From positions 248,001 to 312,000 of the forward strand of contig CAVXCV010000009.1 in the NCBI GenBank assembly GCA_963760405.1: DNA of 64,000 nt, written 5' to 3'. The notes beneath the pieces are model-generated. The model was not told where the DNA came from, made no database searches, and saw only the letters and a program-made list of their open reading frames with translations. Within the stretch, counting starts at the first letter, position 1; every line of letters begins with the position of its first letter. A program made the translations under genes and the position numbers. Of the stretch, positions 36,015-45,000 are shown in pieces. The stretch comes from RYN-230 sp963760405 (GTDB lineage Bacteria; Actinomycetota; Actinomycetes; Streptosporangiales; Streptosporangiaceae).

Positions 36015-36620
36015 TCAGCTGGTGATCAGCGGCTCGCGCCAGGTGGCTGCGGTGCTGATCACGTGCCCGACCAGGCCGATCAGCACCCTCTTCACCGAGC
36101 TGCGCTGCCGTGCGTCGCACAGCAGCACCGGGGTGCCCGGGTCGAGGTCCAGCGCGATCCGGATGTCCTCCGGGTCATACTTCTGCACGCCGTCGAAGCA
36201 GTTGACCGCGATGATGAACGGGATGCCATGCCGCTCGAAATAGTCGATGGCGGCGAACGATTCCGCCAGCCGCCGGGTATCGGCGAGCACCACCGCGCCC
36301 AGCGCCCCATACGCCAGCTCGTCCCACATGAACCAGAACCGTTCCTGGCCCGGCGTGCCGAACAAGTAGACCACCAGGTCCGCCCGGATCGAGATCCGCC
36401 CGAAATCCATGGCCACCGTGGTCGTGGTCTTGCCGTCCACCCCGGCGGTGTCATCAACGCCGATGCCGCGGCCACTGAGCACCTCCTCGGTGCGCAGCGG
36501 CCGGATCTCGCTGATCGCGCCGACCAGCGTGGTCTTGCCCACGCCGAACCCGCCGGCGACGAGGATCTTCAGGGTCGTCGGCAAGGTCCCGGCGGCCGGG
36601 TCAGAGTGCCTGGAGTCCAT
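36015..36620 (-). CDS. Conservon-type small GTPase (CvnD family)
   Basis: 201 residues of the MglA/CvnD-like ATP/GTP-binding family. G1 is 'LVAGGFGVGKTTLVGAI', G3 is 'LFGTPGQERFWFMWDE', and a G4-like 'FIIAVNCFDGVQKYDPED' is present. In streptomycete conservons the protein works with a sensor kinase (CvnA), a Roadblock protein (CvnB) and a DUF742 protein (CvnC) at the membrane. Here its ATG overlaps the end of a DUF742 remnant, but CvnA and CvnB are absent from the neighbourhood, so it is probably the last piece of a degraded conservon. Confidence 0.9.
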   Translation of the reverse strand: MDSRHSDPAAGTLPTTLKILVAGGFGVGKTTLVGAISEIRPLRTEEVLSGRGIGVDDTAGVDGKTTTTVAMDFGRISIRADLVVYLFGTPGQERFWFMWDELAYGALGAVVLADTRRLAESFAAIDYFERHGIPFIIAVNCFDGVQKYDPEDIRIALDLDPGTPVLLCDARQRSSVKRVLIGLVGHVISTAATWREPLITS

Positions 36621-36726
36621 CGAGCACCTCCCTCAGTAGACGCTCGTCAGTGACCGGCCTTGGTGGCGCGGCCGGGAGCTTGATCATTCCGTGCTGGGCC
36701 CGGGCAGGCCGCGCGGAGACAGCCAT
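36601..36726 (-). pseudogene. DUF742 (CvnC) C-terminal remnant
   Basis: A 41-codon frame from ATG 36726 ending 'TDERLLREVLDGLQAL', which is the typical C-terminus of DUF742 proteins (normally over 110 residues with a winged-helix core). The core is missing; what precedes is 'MAVSARPARAQHGMIKLPAA'. Its stop overlaps the ATG of the GTPase gene, the normal cvnC-cvnD arrangement. It may still serve as a translational leader for the GTPase. Confidence 0.65.
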
Positions 36727-36800
36727 GACACCTCGCAGGACGGAGCTGGATGACGTGGAAGTGCGGTCGGAGAACCGGAAGGGAGCGGCGGGCGCGGCCG

Positions 36801-36941
36801 TCAGGCCGCCGGGACCTGGGCGAGTAACCCGGGTTCGCTGTCCGCCGCGTACCACTGCGGGCGTTTGCCCCGGGGGAACAGCGCGATGCAGCGGGCACCC
36901 CGGGGTCCGCGGCAGGACTCCCCGTCGATGGCGATGTGCAC
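36801..36941 (-). CDS. 46-aa hypothetical protein
   Basis: GTG 36941 is preceded by CAGGAGG at good spacing. The product reads 'MHIAIDGESCRGPRGARCIA' then 'LFPRGKRPQWYAADSEPGLL', with two Cys and no membrane segment. Codon third positions are GC-rich as in real genes here. Not recognised; it could be a small regulatory protein associated with the former conservon. Confidence 0.5.
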   Translation of the reverse strand: MHIAIDGESCRGPRGARCIALFPRGKRPQWYAADSEPGLLAQVPAA

Positions 36942-37355
36942 CGTGTGCCTCCTGCGCCGCTGCCCGTGCGGCGGACTCGCATCCCGGGAGGAAATATTCA
37001 AGGGAGCGTAACACCGCTGCTAGGACGCTTAACGCAATCGGTGAAATAAGTCGCAGCGTTACTGAAGAGATGCGGCACCGGTCGCGGGATCCGCGGAACG
37101 GCGGCAGTTCGCGTGCTGGACGGCATGCTGAGAGCGGCTGGCCGTGCCACCCTCCCGGGCCGGCGCCAGGTCAGCCTGGTCCGGGCGGTCGCGGCGCGGC
37201 CCTGGGCAGCGCCGCGAGGGCGCCATTCTTGAGGCCGGCCACTGCAACCGTTCTCATTACGGTGCGGCCCGCAATAGGCCGGCCGGAGGCGATAGTGCGG
37301 TGCCATTGGCGCCGCGGGCGACGCGCCACGGGCCGCCCCTGCAGGCCCGTGCCGG
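36942..37355. other. Intergenic region, 414 bp
   Basis: No gene with family similarity. The segment 37000-37060 is AT-richer (GGAAATATTCAAGGGAGCG, CGCAATCGGTGAAATAAGTC) and probably contains the promoter for the minus-strand small genes. Nothing else of note. Confidence 0.45.
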
Positions 37356-38147
37356 TCAGCTCTTACGGCCGATGCCGCCCCACAGGGCGGCCGGGCTCTT
37401 GGCCTCCAGCTCGGACCGGGGCCGCCAGTCGGGCACCGGCACCATCCCCGGCTCGACCATGTCCAGGCCGGTGAAGAAGCGCGCCACCTGGGCCTGGGTA
37501 CGGAAGGTGACCTTTTCCGCCATCATCTGGTTCAGCCGCTCAGCCATCTGGCCCATCTCCGCGGCCGCGATGTCCGCTGCCGGGTGGGACAGGGTCAGGT
37601 AGCTGCCGGCTGGCACGGCGTCCAGCAGTGTGGCCACGATCTGGTACGGATCGTCGTCCTCGGCGATGTGCTGCAGGATGGCCATCAGCATGATCGCCAC
37701 CGGGCGGGAGAAGTCCAGCGTCTCCGCGGCGGCCGCGAGGATCTTCCCGGTTTCCCGCAGGTCGGCGTCGATGTAGCTGGTCTGCCCGGCTGGCCCGCTG
37801 GTCAGCAGCGCCCGGGCGTGGGCGAGCACGACCGGGTCGTTGTCCACGTACACCACCCGGGCCTCGGGGGCGACGCTCTGGGCCACCTCATGAGTGTTGT
37901 TCGCGGTGGGGATGCCGGTGCCGATGTCGAGGAACTGCCTGATCCCGACCTCAGCCGCCAGGTAGTGCACGGTCCGGGCGAGGAAGGCCCGGTTGGCGCG
38001 GACGGAGAAGACGATGTCCGGGTAGGCGGCAATGGCCTGGTCGCCCGCGGCCCGGTCAGCGGCGAAGTTGTCCTTGCCGCCCAGCCAGTAGTCGTAGACC
38101 CGGGCGACATGCGCCACGCTGGTGTCAAACGTCGGCTGCTCGTCCAT
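37356..38147 (-). CDS. SAM-dependent methyltransferase, DUF574 family
   Basis: 263 residues. 'TSVAHVARVYDYWLGGKDNF' followed by 'AADRAAGDQAIAAYPDI' is the unmistakable start of the actinobacterial S-adenosyl methyltransferase family PF04672; 'IRQFLDIGTGIPTANNTHEV' is the SAM loop. Actinomycete genomes hold many paralogues, mostly of unknown substrate. The ATG 38147 is chosen because conserved sequence begins at once; upstream codons are low-complexity. Confidence 0.93.
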   Translation of the reverse strand: MDEQPTFDTSVAHVARVYDYWLGGKDNFAADRAAGDQAIAAYPDIVFSVRANRAFLARTVHYLAAEVGIRQFLDIGTGIPTANNTHEVAQSVAPEARVVYVDNDPVVLAHARALLTSGPAGQTSYIDADLRETGKILAAAAETLDFSRPVAIMLMAILQHIAEDDDPYQIVATLLDAVPAGSYLTLSHPAADIAAAEMGQMAERLNQMMAEKVTFRTQAQVARFFTGLDMVEPGMVPVPDWRPRSELEAKSPAALWGGIGRKS

Positions 38148-38284
38148 ACCCCGATTCTTAATGCCAACCGGGCAGTAATGACAACTCGGCCGCTGGCTGC
38201 CCCGGTTCGGCCGCGGTAACGGCGGCCGCGGCCGCGGGCGCCGACGCACTGCCCCGGCGGGTGATCCTCGCTGCGGCCTGGCCG

Positions 38285-38818
38285 CTAGCCCGGACCTGGC
38301 GGGCGCGCCAGGCCGGCCAGCAGCGCGCGCAGTGACGCGGCCACCTGGTCCCGGGTGGCCCGGGGCTGCGCCGAGTTGGCGATCAGCATCGCGCCCCTGG
38401 TCAGCGCGCCGAGCAGGAGCCGGGCGAACGTCTCGGGGTCAGCGACCCGCAGCTTCCCCGCCACGGCCGCGGCCCGCAGAGTGCTGGTAATCGCGCTGAA
38501 TGCATACCGCTCGTCGAGTTCGGTGAACCGGGCCAGGCCGAGCACGGCGGGCGCGTCGATGATGATGATCCGCTGCACTTCGGGCTCGAGTACCGCGTCG
38601 AGGAACGCCTCGAAGCCGCGGGCCAGCAGTTCGACTTCGTCGGAGGCGGTGCTGGCGGCCTGCGCCGATTTCTCCAGCAGCTCGACATGCATGGCTTCGA
38701 ACACGGCCTCGAACAGTGCGGTCTTGGTCGGGAAGTGGTGGTAGAGGGCGCCCGTCGTCACCCGCGCCGCCCGGGCCAGGTCGTCCACGGAGGAGCCCGC
38801 GAACCCTTGCTCCCCGAA
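38285..38818 (-). pseudogene. TetR-family regulator lacking its N-terminus
   Basis: The frame encodes 'RRLFGEQGFAGSSVDDLARA', the recognition helix 'ARVTTGALYHHFPTKTALFE' and a normal ligand domain to 'LLAGLARPPGPG'. The first ~20 residues (helix 1 start) and any start codon with ribosome-binding site are missing: at about 38818 TetR similarity stops and, on the opposite strand, similarity to a DinB/maleylpyruvate isomerase-like protein begins. A GTG at 38788 could start a shortened form without helix 1, unlikely to bind DNA. Both partners of a divergent pair appear truncated by one deletion. Confidence 0.75.
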
Positions 38819-39468
38819 CAGCCGCCGGCTGGTCGGTCCAGGACGTCGTGTCCCACCTGGGTGCCACCTGCTGGGCCGTGGCCGACCCGGCAGCGCTGCC
38901 CGACGCGACCGGCCTGGCGGCCGAGCCAGCCCAGGACAGGTACGTCGAGGCTCGCCGGTCGATGACGGCCGCCGAGGTCGTGGCCGACTACGAGACGGTG
39001 AGCCAGAAAGCCCTCGAGCTGCTGGCTACCTTCGAAGGTCAGCAGTTCGAGGTGCCGCTGGGCGATATCGGCACCTACCCGATGTGGATCCTGCCGACCG
39101 CCTACTGCTTCGACCATTACGTCCACCTCCGGGCCGACCTGTTCCCGCCGCGCGGCCCGCTCGGCGGTGAGCCGCCCGCCTCGGACGAGCTGCGGCTAGC
39201 GCCCACGCTGGACTGGATCGCCGCGGCCCTGCCGCAGCAGAACCAGGACCTGGTCGGCGCGCTGACCAGCGCGGCGGAGCTCGTCCTCGACGGCCCGGGA
39301 GCGCGCGCCATCCGGCTCGGCCCCGGCCCCGCCACCGCACAGGTCAGCTGCGACACGCCGTCGTTCGTTCGCTGGGTCACCCAGCGCGCCAGCTGGGCCG
39401 ATCTCGGCGTGCGGGCCACCGGGAACGCCCGGCAGCTCGCGCTGATCCGGGCGCTGCACGTGTTCTGA
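38818..39468 (+). pseudogene. DinB/maleylpyruvate isomerase-like protein lacking its N-terminus
   Basis: Similarity starts abruptly at 'AAGWSVQDVVSHLGATCWAV' and continues to the natural C-terminus at 39468 ('ALIRALHVF'). Family members (mycothiol-dependent maleylpyruvate isomerase N-terminal domain, TIGR03083-like) normally have about 35 more residues before this motif. His in 'VVSHL' and the later 'CFDHYVHLRADLF' are the metal-site histidines. The open frame to the left (from 38716) is antisense to the TetR fragment. See the junction described for that fragment. Confidence 0.72.
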
Positions 39469-39529
39469 CGGATCGCCCAGCCGGGGCGGCACGTGTCCTG
39501 ATGCCACCGCCCGCCTACGGTGGAGGGCC

Positions 39530-40546
39530 ATGAAGATCGACGCGTATTTCCCGGACGGGCTGCGGCTGGCTGAAGCCGGGCCGGCCGCGCAGGCGGCCGA
39601 ACGGGCTGGCTTCGCGGGCATGTGGCTGACCGAGACCAAGCACAACCCGTTCCTGGGCTGTGTGGCCGCGCTGGCCGCCAGCGAGCGGATGCAGGCCGGC
39701 TCGGGCATCGCGGTGGCCTTCCCGCGCAGCCCGATGGTCACCGCCCAGGCTGCCTGGGACCTGGCGCAGACCAGCCGCGGCCGGTTCGTGCTGGGCCTGG
39801 GTACCCAGGTCAAGGCACACATCCAGCGCCGGTTCAGCACCCCGTTCGACCACCCGGCCGCCCGGATGCGCGAGTACGTGCACGCGCTGCGCGCGATCTT
39901 CGCCGCGTTCCAGGGCGACGGCCAGCTCCGCTTCGCCGGTGACTTCTACCAGTTCTCGCTGCTCACCGACTTCTTCAACCCCGGGCCGATCAGCCACCCG
40001 GGCGTGCCGGTCTGGGTAGCCGCGGTCGGCCCGGCCATGCTCCGGATGGCGGGGGAGTGCTGTGACGGGGCCTTCCTGCACCCGCTGAACTCGGCCGGGT
40101 ACCTGCGCACCGCGGTGCTGCCCGCGGTGACCGAGGGCGCCCGTGCCGCCGGGCGGACCCGGGACGCGGTCACCTTGTGCTGCCCGGTGTTCGTCGCGGT
40201 CGGGGACAACGCGGCGGAGATCGCGGCGCAGCGGGCCAGCATCGCCCGGCAGATCGCGTTCTACGGATCCACCCGGACCTACCGCCCGGTGTTCGCCGCG
40301 CACGGCTGGGACGGGATCAGTAACGAGCTGCACGCCCTGCTCGCCACTGGCCAGGCCGAGCGGATGACCGCACTGATCACCGACGAGATGCTGGACGCCT
40401 ACAGTGTCACCGCGACCTGGGACACCCTGGCCGGGGAGCTGACCCGCCGGTACGGCGGCCTGGTGGACCGGATCGCGCCCTACGGCCTGGACCTGACCTC
40501 GCCCGGGCAGCAGGAACGGTGGCAGCATGTGGTGGCGGCGATCTGA
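39530..40546 (+). CDS. F420-dependent LLM-class oxidoreductase (TIGR03617-like)
   Basis: 338 residues of the luciferase-like TIM-barrel family that uses reduced F420 or flavin. 'AAERAGFAGMWLTETKHNPF', 'AVAFPRSPMVTAQAAWDLAQ', 'GRFVLGLGTQVKAHIQRRFS' and 'GVPVWVAAVGPAMLRMAGE' are the standard motifs and fit the TIGR03617 group. ATG 39530 follows a GGAGGG. The PPOX-family gene overlaps its 3' end, so the two F420-type enzymes are cotranscribed. Substrate unknown. Confidence 0.9.
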   Translation: MKIDAYFPDGLRLAEAGPAAQAAERAGFAGMWLTETKHNPFLGCVAALAASERMQAGSGIAVAFPRSPMVTAQAAWDLAQTSRGRFVLGLGTQVKAHIQRRFSTPFDHPAARMREYVHALRAIFAAFQGDGQLRFAGDFYQFSLLTDFFNPGPISHPGVPVWVAAVGPAMLRMAGECCDGAFLHPLNSAGYLRTAVLPAVTEGARAAGRTRDAVTLCCPVFVAVGDNAAEIAAQRASIARQIAFYGSTRTYRPVFAAHGWDGISNELHALLATGQAERMTALITDEMLDAYSVTATWDTLAGELTRRYGGLVDRIAPYGLDLTSPGQQERWQHVVAAI

Positions 40547-40559
40547 GGCGGAGGTACGG

Positions 40560-41039
40560 ATGATCCAGCAGCAGCGGCGCGGCCGGTCGATCGCGATGAC
40601 CCCGGCTGAGCTGGACGAGTTCCTCGCGGCGGAGCGGACCTGCCGGGTGGCGAGCATCGGCCCGGGCGGCCCGCACGTGGTGCCGCTGTGGTTCGTGTGG
40701 TCGTCGGGGGCGATCTGGCTCAGTTCAGTCGTGCGTAGCCAGCGCTGGGCCGACCTGATGCGCGATCCGCGGGTTTCCGTTGTGGTGGACGCTGGTGAGG
40801 AGTACCAGGAGCTGCGCGGAGCGGAGATCAAGGGCATAGCGGAGCCGGTAGGCGAGATCCCGCGGCAGGGTTTCCCGGACCCGGCGCTGGCCGAGCCGGA
40901 GCTGCTGTTCGCGCGTAAGTACCGCGTCGGCGACCCGATGGGGCACGACGGGCGGCACGGCTGGCTGCGGGTCACCCCCGTCAAGATCACCAGCTGGGAC
41001 TTCCGCAAGCTCCCTGAGGAGCGTAAGCGCCCCGGCTGA
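40560..41039 (+). CDS. PPOX-class (F420/FMN-binding split-barrel) protein
   Basis: 159 residues. 'MTPAELDEFLAAERTCRVAS' then 'IGPGGPHVVPLWFVWSSGAI', 'LMRDPRVSVVVDAGEEYQEL' and 'IKGIAEPVGE' are typical of pyridoxamine 5'-phosphate oxidase-like F420-binding proteins. The ATG 40560 is preferred over 40527 because GCGGAGG lies just upstream and the conserved sequence begins nearby. It lies 13 bases after the LLM oxidoreductase stop and probably serves the same pathway. Confidence 0.88.
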   Translation: MIQQQRRGRSIAMTPAELDEFLAAERTCRVASIGPGGPHVVPLWFVWSSGAIWLSSVVRSQRWADLMRDPRVSVVVDAGEEYQELRGAEIKGIAEPVGEIPRQGFPDPALAEPELLFARKYRVGDPMGHDGRHGWLRVTPVKITSWDFRKLPEERKRPG

Positions 41040-41080
41040 GCTAGCTGCCGGTGGCTGATCCCGCCCGGGCCGCGGGCCGG

Positions 41081-42142
41081 TCAGGCTGAGGGTGCGACGG
41101 TCGGGGCCGCGCTGGGCTGGTGCTCGGAGATCCAGCTGTCGATGCGCTCCCACCAGTCATACAGCCAGCGCAGCTGGGCCTCGTGATCGGCGCCGCGCGG
41201 CACCTGCCCGGCTGGCACCCGCCACCAGTTCGCCTGCACGGTGCGGTCCATCGGCAGGCTGCGCCAGACATCGGTCACGCTGACCAGCTTGTCCAGCCCG
41301 GCGTGTGCCACGAAGATCACGTCGGCCTCCGGGGCGGCGGTGATCGCGGCCAGCGCCCCGCCGGCCCGCGGTGGCAGCAGGTTCGGCATCTGCTGGGCCC
41401 GGCCAGCCAGGTCGGGCCGGCCCAGCTGCTCCAGCCGCCGGATGCCGCGCCGCCACCGGCCGGGCGTCCAGTTGCCGCCTTCTGGGAAGATCACCAGCGC
41501 GCCGGACCGGTCGAGCCCGCTGGCCAGCCGCCGGATCTGCTCCATGAAGATCTGCTCGCCGGTCCGCCGGGGCGTGATGAACACGTTCGGCACCCGGTTG
41601 GCCACCACGTTCAGGCTGGGATCCAGCTGCATCGACGCCTTCATGACCACCCGGGGCCGCCGCTGGTACACACTGAGCAGCTCGCGGACCAGCAGCAGCG
41701 AGTCACCCGGCCCGGCGTGCCAGGCTGAGCACGATGACCGGGCCGGCCAGCCGGGCCGCCTGCTCCGCGGCGGTCAGCTCCGGCTCGCCGATGTCCACCC
41801 GGAGTCCGAGCGTGGTCTCGGCCGCGTGGTACAGCCGGTCCAGGTACCATCGCATGATCGCGTAGTGCCGGGCCTGGTACGGCTCGGTGCGCAGCCGGCC
41901 GCCGAGGCCGCTCGCGAGCCACAAGCCCAGGCACATGAACAGGGTGGCGGTCTCCGCGGCGAGCCAGGCAGCCGCGAAGTACATCAGCCGCAGCCCGCGC
42001 ATCCGGTGCGGCCGGGACCGCCGGGCCAGGCTGACCAGCACCGCGATCAGGGCCAGCGGCGGGAACAGCACCACATCGCCACCGCGATGACGATCGCCAG
42101 CGGCGCCAGCACGATCCGGCGGATCAGCCTCGGTGGCACCAT
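41081..42142 (-). pseudogene. PlsC-type acyltransferase with two frame breaks
   Basis: 1-acylglycerol-3-phosphate acyltransferase-like membrane protein in three pieces. ATG 42142, behind GGAGGAACC, gives 'MVPPRLIRRIVLAPLAIVIA' and runs out of frame after 'VAM' near 42077 (one G missing in ATGTGG). The middle piece has 'MRGLRLMYFAAAWLAAETAT'. Near 41730 one extra base interrupts 'VIVLSRHAGPGDSLLLVREL', which contains the catalytic H(x4)D. The last piece has 'GALVIFPEGGNWTPGRW', the FPEG motif. Both catalytic motifs survive, so the breaks look recent or artificial. Third gene of the acyl-CoA dehydrogenase/patatin operon. Confidence 0.8.
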
Positions 42143-42173
42143 GCCCGGTTCCTCCGCTTCCCCGGCCCGCTGG

Positions 42174-42998
42174 TCAGGACCTGGCCGGCGTGGCGAGGTA
42201 CTTGGCCGACGCCGCGTAGGCGCGGTCGATCCGGACGCCGACGCTGGCCCGGTCCCGGTAGCGGAGCTGGGACAGATCCGGCGGCCGCGGATCGCCGCCG
42301 GATGGCAGCACGTGCACCCGGACACTGCTGGGCAGCGCCGCGAGCTCCTCGTGGAACCGGTGCCGCCGGGCGATCTCGAACGCGACCAGGCCCACTTCCC
42401 AGGGCCGCCGCGGCACCATCAGCGGGCGCTCGATCCGGCCCACGTGCAGCACGTACACTTCCCGGGCGCCGAGGGTGACCGCCCGGCCGACCGGGATCGA
42501 ATCGACCAGCCCGCCGTCGAAGTAGTGCTCACCGTCGAACTCCACCGGCGGCAGCAGCCCGGGCACGGCACAGGACGCGAGCACGGCGGGCACGATGGGC
42601 CCGCTGCTGAACCACCGGGCACTGGCGTGCTCGATGCTGGCCGCAACGCAGTGGAACGGCAGCTTCAGGTCGGCGAATTCAGCCCCGGGCAGCACCTCGG
42701 CCAGCATGTGCCGCAGCGGCTCGATCGAATGCAGGTGGGTGCCGGAGCGGGCCAGCCGGATCATCCGGCCCCACAGCGTCTCACTGAAAGCCAGCCGCAA
42801 CGAATCCCCCTGCCACAACTGCCCCAGCCGGTCAGCCGCGCCGTCCGGGTCGGCGGCCACCAGGGCGCCGTTGATCGCCCCGACCGACGTGCCGACCACG
42901 ACGTCGGGGCGGATGCCCGCTTCCGCCAGGGCGCGGAGCATGCCGACCTCGTGCGCGCCGAGCACGCCCCCGCCGCCGAGTACGAAGGCCGTGCTCAC
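42174..42998 (-). CDS. Patatin-like phospholipase
   Basis: 274 residues. Oxyanion hole 'LGGGGVLGAHEVGMLRALAE', nucleophile Ser in 'VVVGTSVGAINGALVA' (GxSxG), and catalytic Asp in 'HYFDGGLVDSIPVGRAV' (DG-G). Patatins hydrolyse acyl esters of lipids with a Ser-Asp dyad. GTG 42998 overlaps the stop of the acyl-CoA dehydrogenase gene (GTGA), and the acyltransferase follows 31 bases later, suggesting coordinated lipid turnover and reacylation. Confidence 0.92.
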   Translation of the reverse strand: MSTAFVLGGGGVLGAHEVGMLRALAEAGIRPDVVVGTSVGAINGALVAADPDGAADRLGQLWQGDSLRLAFSETLWGRMIRLARSGTHLHSIEPLRHMLAEVLPGAEFADLKLPFHCVAASIEHASARWFSSGPIVPAVLASCAVPGLLPPVEFDGEHYFDGGLVDSIPVGRAVTLGAREVYVLHVGRIERPLMVPRRPWEVGLVAFEIARRHRFHEELAALPSSVRVHVLPSGGDPRPPDLSQLRYRDRASVGVRIDRAYAASAKYLATPARS

Positions 42999-44182
42999 GT
43001 GCGGGCGGCCTCGCCGAGCAGTGCCCGGGCGATGATGACCTGCTGGATCTGGCTGGTGCCCTCGTAGATCCGGAGCAGCCGGGCGTCCCGGTAGAACCGC
43101 TCAGCCGGCACGCCGCGCATGTACCCGGCGCCGCCGTGCACCTGGACCGCCCGGTCGGCCACCCGGCACGCCATCTCGCTGCAGAAGTACTTCGCGCAGG
43201 ACGGGCCGACCACGGTGTCCTCGCCCGAGTCGAACCGGCGCGCGGCGTCCAGCACCGTGGCCCGGCCGGTGTAGTAGTCCGTCATGGAGTCCGCGATCAG
43301 GCCCTGGATCAGCTGGAACGAGGCGATCGGGCGGCCCGACTGGTGCCGCTCCTTGGCCCACTGCACGGATTCGTCCACCAGCCGCTCGGCCATCCCGACG
43401 CACATGGCCGCTATGTGTACCCGCCCGTGCGCGAGGCATCCCATCGCGGTGCGCAGGCCCCGGCCCAGCCCGGCCTCGCCGCCGACCAGCGCGGACCCGG
43501 GCACCCGCACGCCGTCCAGGTACACGTCCGCGGTGTGCGTGCCGAACTGGCCCATCTTGTGGTCCTTCGGGCCAACGGTGAGCCCGGGGGCGCCACGCGG
43601 CACCAGGAAGGTGGAGATGCCACGGCCCGCCGGGGCGTCCGGGTCGGTCCGCGCGAACACCATGAACACGTCGGCGGTGGGCGCGTTGGTGATGTAGCGC
43701 TTGGTGCCGCTGAGCACCCAGCCCCCACCTGCTCCCCCTTCGCCATCCCCGGTCACGTCGTCGCGCTCGGCCCGGGTGGTCAGCGTGGACGGGTCCGAGC
43801 CCGCTTCCGGCTCGGTCAGCGCGAACGAGGCGGTCACCTCGCCGCTGGCCAGCTGCGGCAGCCACCGCTGCTGCTGCTCTGGGGTGCCGCCGACCATCAG
43901 CACGTGCCCGGCGATCCCGTTGTTCGTGCCGAACAGCGAGCGCAGCGCCGGGGTGGTGTAGCCCAGCTCGAAGACCAGCTGCACTTCCTCGGACAGGGAC
44001 AGGCCGAGGCCGCCGTACTCCTCCGGCAGCGCGAAACCGTACAGGCCCAGCTGCCGCGCGGCCTGCCGGAGGTCGTCCGGGACCTCGTCCTTCTCGTCGA
44101 TCTCGGCTTCCCGCGGGACGACCCGTTCCCGGATGAACTGGCGGGTCTGGGACAGCACATCGGCGAGCACTGCGGCGTCCAT
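42995..44182 (-). CDS. Acyl-CoA dehydrogenase
   Basis: 395 residues, FAD-dependent. 'FALTEPEAGSDPSTLTTRA' is the FAD/substrate loop, 'WVLSGTKRYITNAPTADVFM' the middle beta-domain, and 'QVHGGAGYMRGVPAERFYRD' with 'RLLRIYEGTSQIQQVIIARA' the C-terminal signature including the catalytic Glu in 'IYEGTS'. It introduces the 2,3-double bond in acyl-CoA thioesters. First gene of a three-gene operon with patatin and acyltransferase. ATG 44182 follows GGAGGACG. Confidence 0.94.
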   Translation of the reverse strand: MDAAVLADVLSQTRQFIRERVVPREAEIDEKDEVPDDLRQAARQLGLYGFALPEEYGGLGLSLSEEVQLVFELGYTTPALRSLFGTNNGIAGHVLMVGGTPEQQQRWLPQLASGEVTASFALTEPEAGSDPSTLTTRAERDDVTGDGEGGAGGGWVLSGTKRYITNAPTADVFMVFARTDPDAPAGRGISTFLVPRGAPGLTVGPKDHKMGQFGTHTADVYLDGVRVPGSALVGGEAGLGRGLRTAMGCLAHGRVHIAAMCVGMAERLVDESVQWAKERHQSGRPIASFQLIQGLIADSMTDYYTGRATVLDAARRFDSGEDTVVGPSCAKYFCSEMACRVADRAVQVHGGAGYMRGVPAERFYRDARLLRIYEGTSQIQQVIIARALLGEAART

Positions 44183-44766
44183 GTGACGTCCTCCTGCCGG
44201 GACGGCGCTGATGACGTCATGCTACGGCGGGCAGGTCAGCCGCTCCTACGCTCGGCCCCGCCGGTCCGCCGGAACGGGCTGGCCCAGGCATCCGCTGGGC
44301 TGGCTGACCCGGCGGAACGCAGGCTGGGACCGGGGACGTTGCCTGCCGGCGAGCTAGCCTGCGCCCGGGTCGCCCGGGTCGCAGGCTAGCTTCCCCTCCT
44401 CGCCCCCTGGGGGTACCGCAGCGGTCAGCCGGCCACTCGTTCCCGCCCCCACGGGCCGTGAACCGGCCGCCCGTCCCAGCGTTAAGAGCGCGCCGGGCCA
44501 GCGCAGATACACGGGATGACCGGGCCGGTACCGCTGCCGCCGGCGCCCGGCCGGCTCTGCCCGGCCATCGAGCCGGGCAGATCGAGCAACCAGAAGGCGC
44601 CTCCACCAGGGGGCCGCCGTGGTCATCGCGGACAATCGGCACATGAGGCGCCCGGCTCCGGCCCGCAGCGTGGGATAGCCGCTCCCGGCCCTCGCCAGGC
44701 CGGCGCTACGGCAGATTCCAGCCGTCTTGCCTGCGATTACCTGGCCGCAGGCGCATAATTAAAGAG
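44183..44766. other. Gene-poor region, 584 bp
   Basis: No coding sequence with family similarity on either strand; the open frames here have poor codon bias. It contains the inverted repeat at 44353-44390 and probably the promoters of the acyl-CoA dehydrogenase operon (minus) and the 74-aa gene (plus; AT-rich GGCGCATAATTAAAGAG at 44750-44766). Confidence 0.5.
44353..44390. terminator. 11-bp-arm inverted repeat
   Basis: GCTAGCCTGCG and CGCAGGCTAGC are perfect arms around a 16-base loop that itself contains a direct repeat CCCGGGT. No T-run follows, as is common for actinomycete terminators. It is not adjacent to a gene end, so it may instead be a protein-binding site. Confidence 0.45.
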
Positions 44767-44991
44767 ATGAAGCCAGCCCGCGCCGCGACCCGGCGCTACC
44801 TCCCAGGAAGTCCCTTCAACACCCCTCCCGTGGTCCGGCCGGTGAAGGAATTCGCTGTCGAGGACCAGGTGACCCATGACCGTTATGGTCTCGGCCGGGT
44901 CATCAGTGCCGACGAGCACGGCGTGCTGGTCGATTTCGGCACTAACAAGGAGCGGATTACAGCCCCGTACACCAAGCTGACCAAGCTCTGA
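44767..44991 (+). CDS. Small SH3-like/tudor-type protein (74 aa)
   Basis: 'EFAVEDQVTHDRYGLGRVIS' followed by 'ADEHGVLVDFGTNKERITAP' and 'YTKLTKL' is a small beta-barrel of the type seen in CarD/UvrD C-terminal tudor domains and in a conserved actinobacterial small-protein family. The motif 'HDRYGLGRV' is characteristic. The function of the stand-alone form is unknown; nucleic-acid or RNA polymerase binding is possible. ATG 44767 follows AAAGAG. Confidence 0.75.
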   Translation: MKPARAATRRYLPGSPFNTPPVVRPVKEFAVEDQVTHDRYGLGRVISADEHGVLVDFGTNKERITAPYTKLTKL

Positions 44992-45000
44992 CACGGCAGG

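Noticed and set aside
44353..44390. Inverted repeat as a transposon end pair
   Set aside because: Only a 16-base loop separates the arms; there is no room for a mobile gene and no target duplication is visible.
44217..44642. A 141-codon minus-strand frame in the 44-kb gap
   Set aside because: Arg/Pro/Ala composition, no ribosome-binding site and no recognisable domain.
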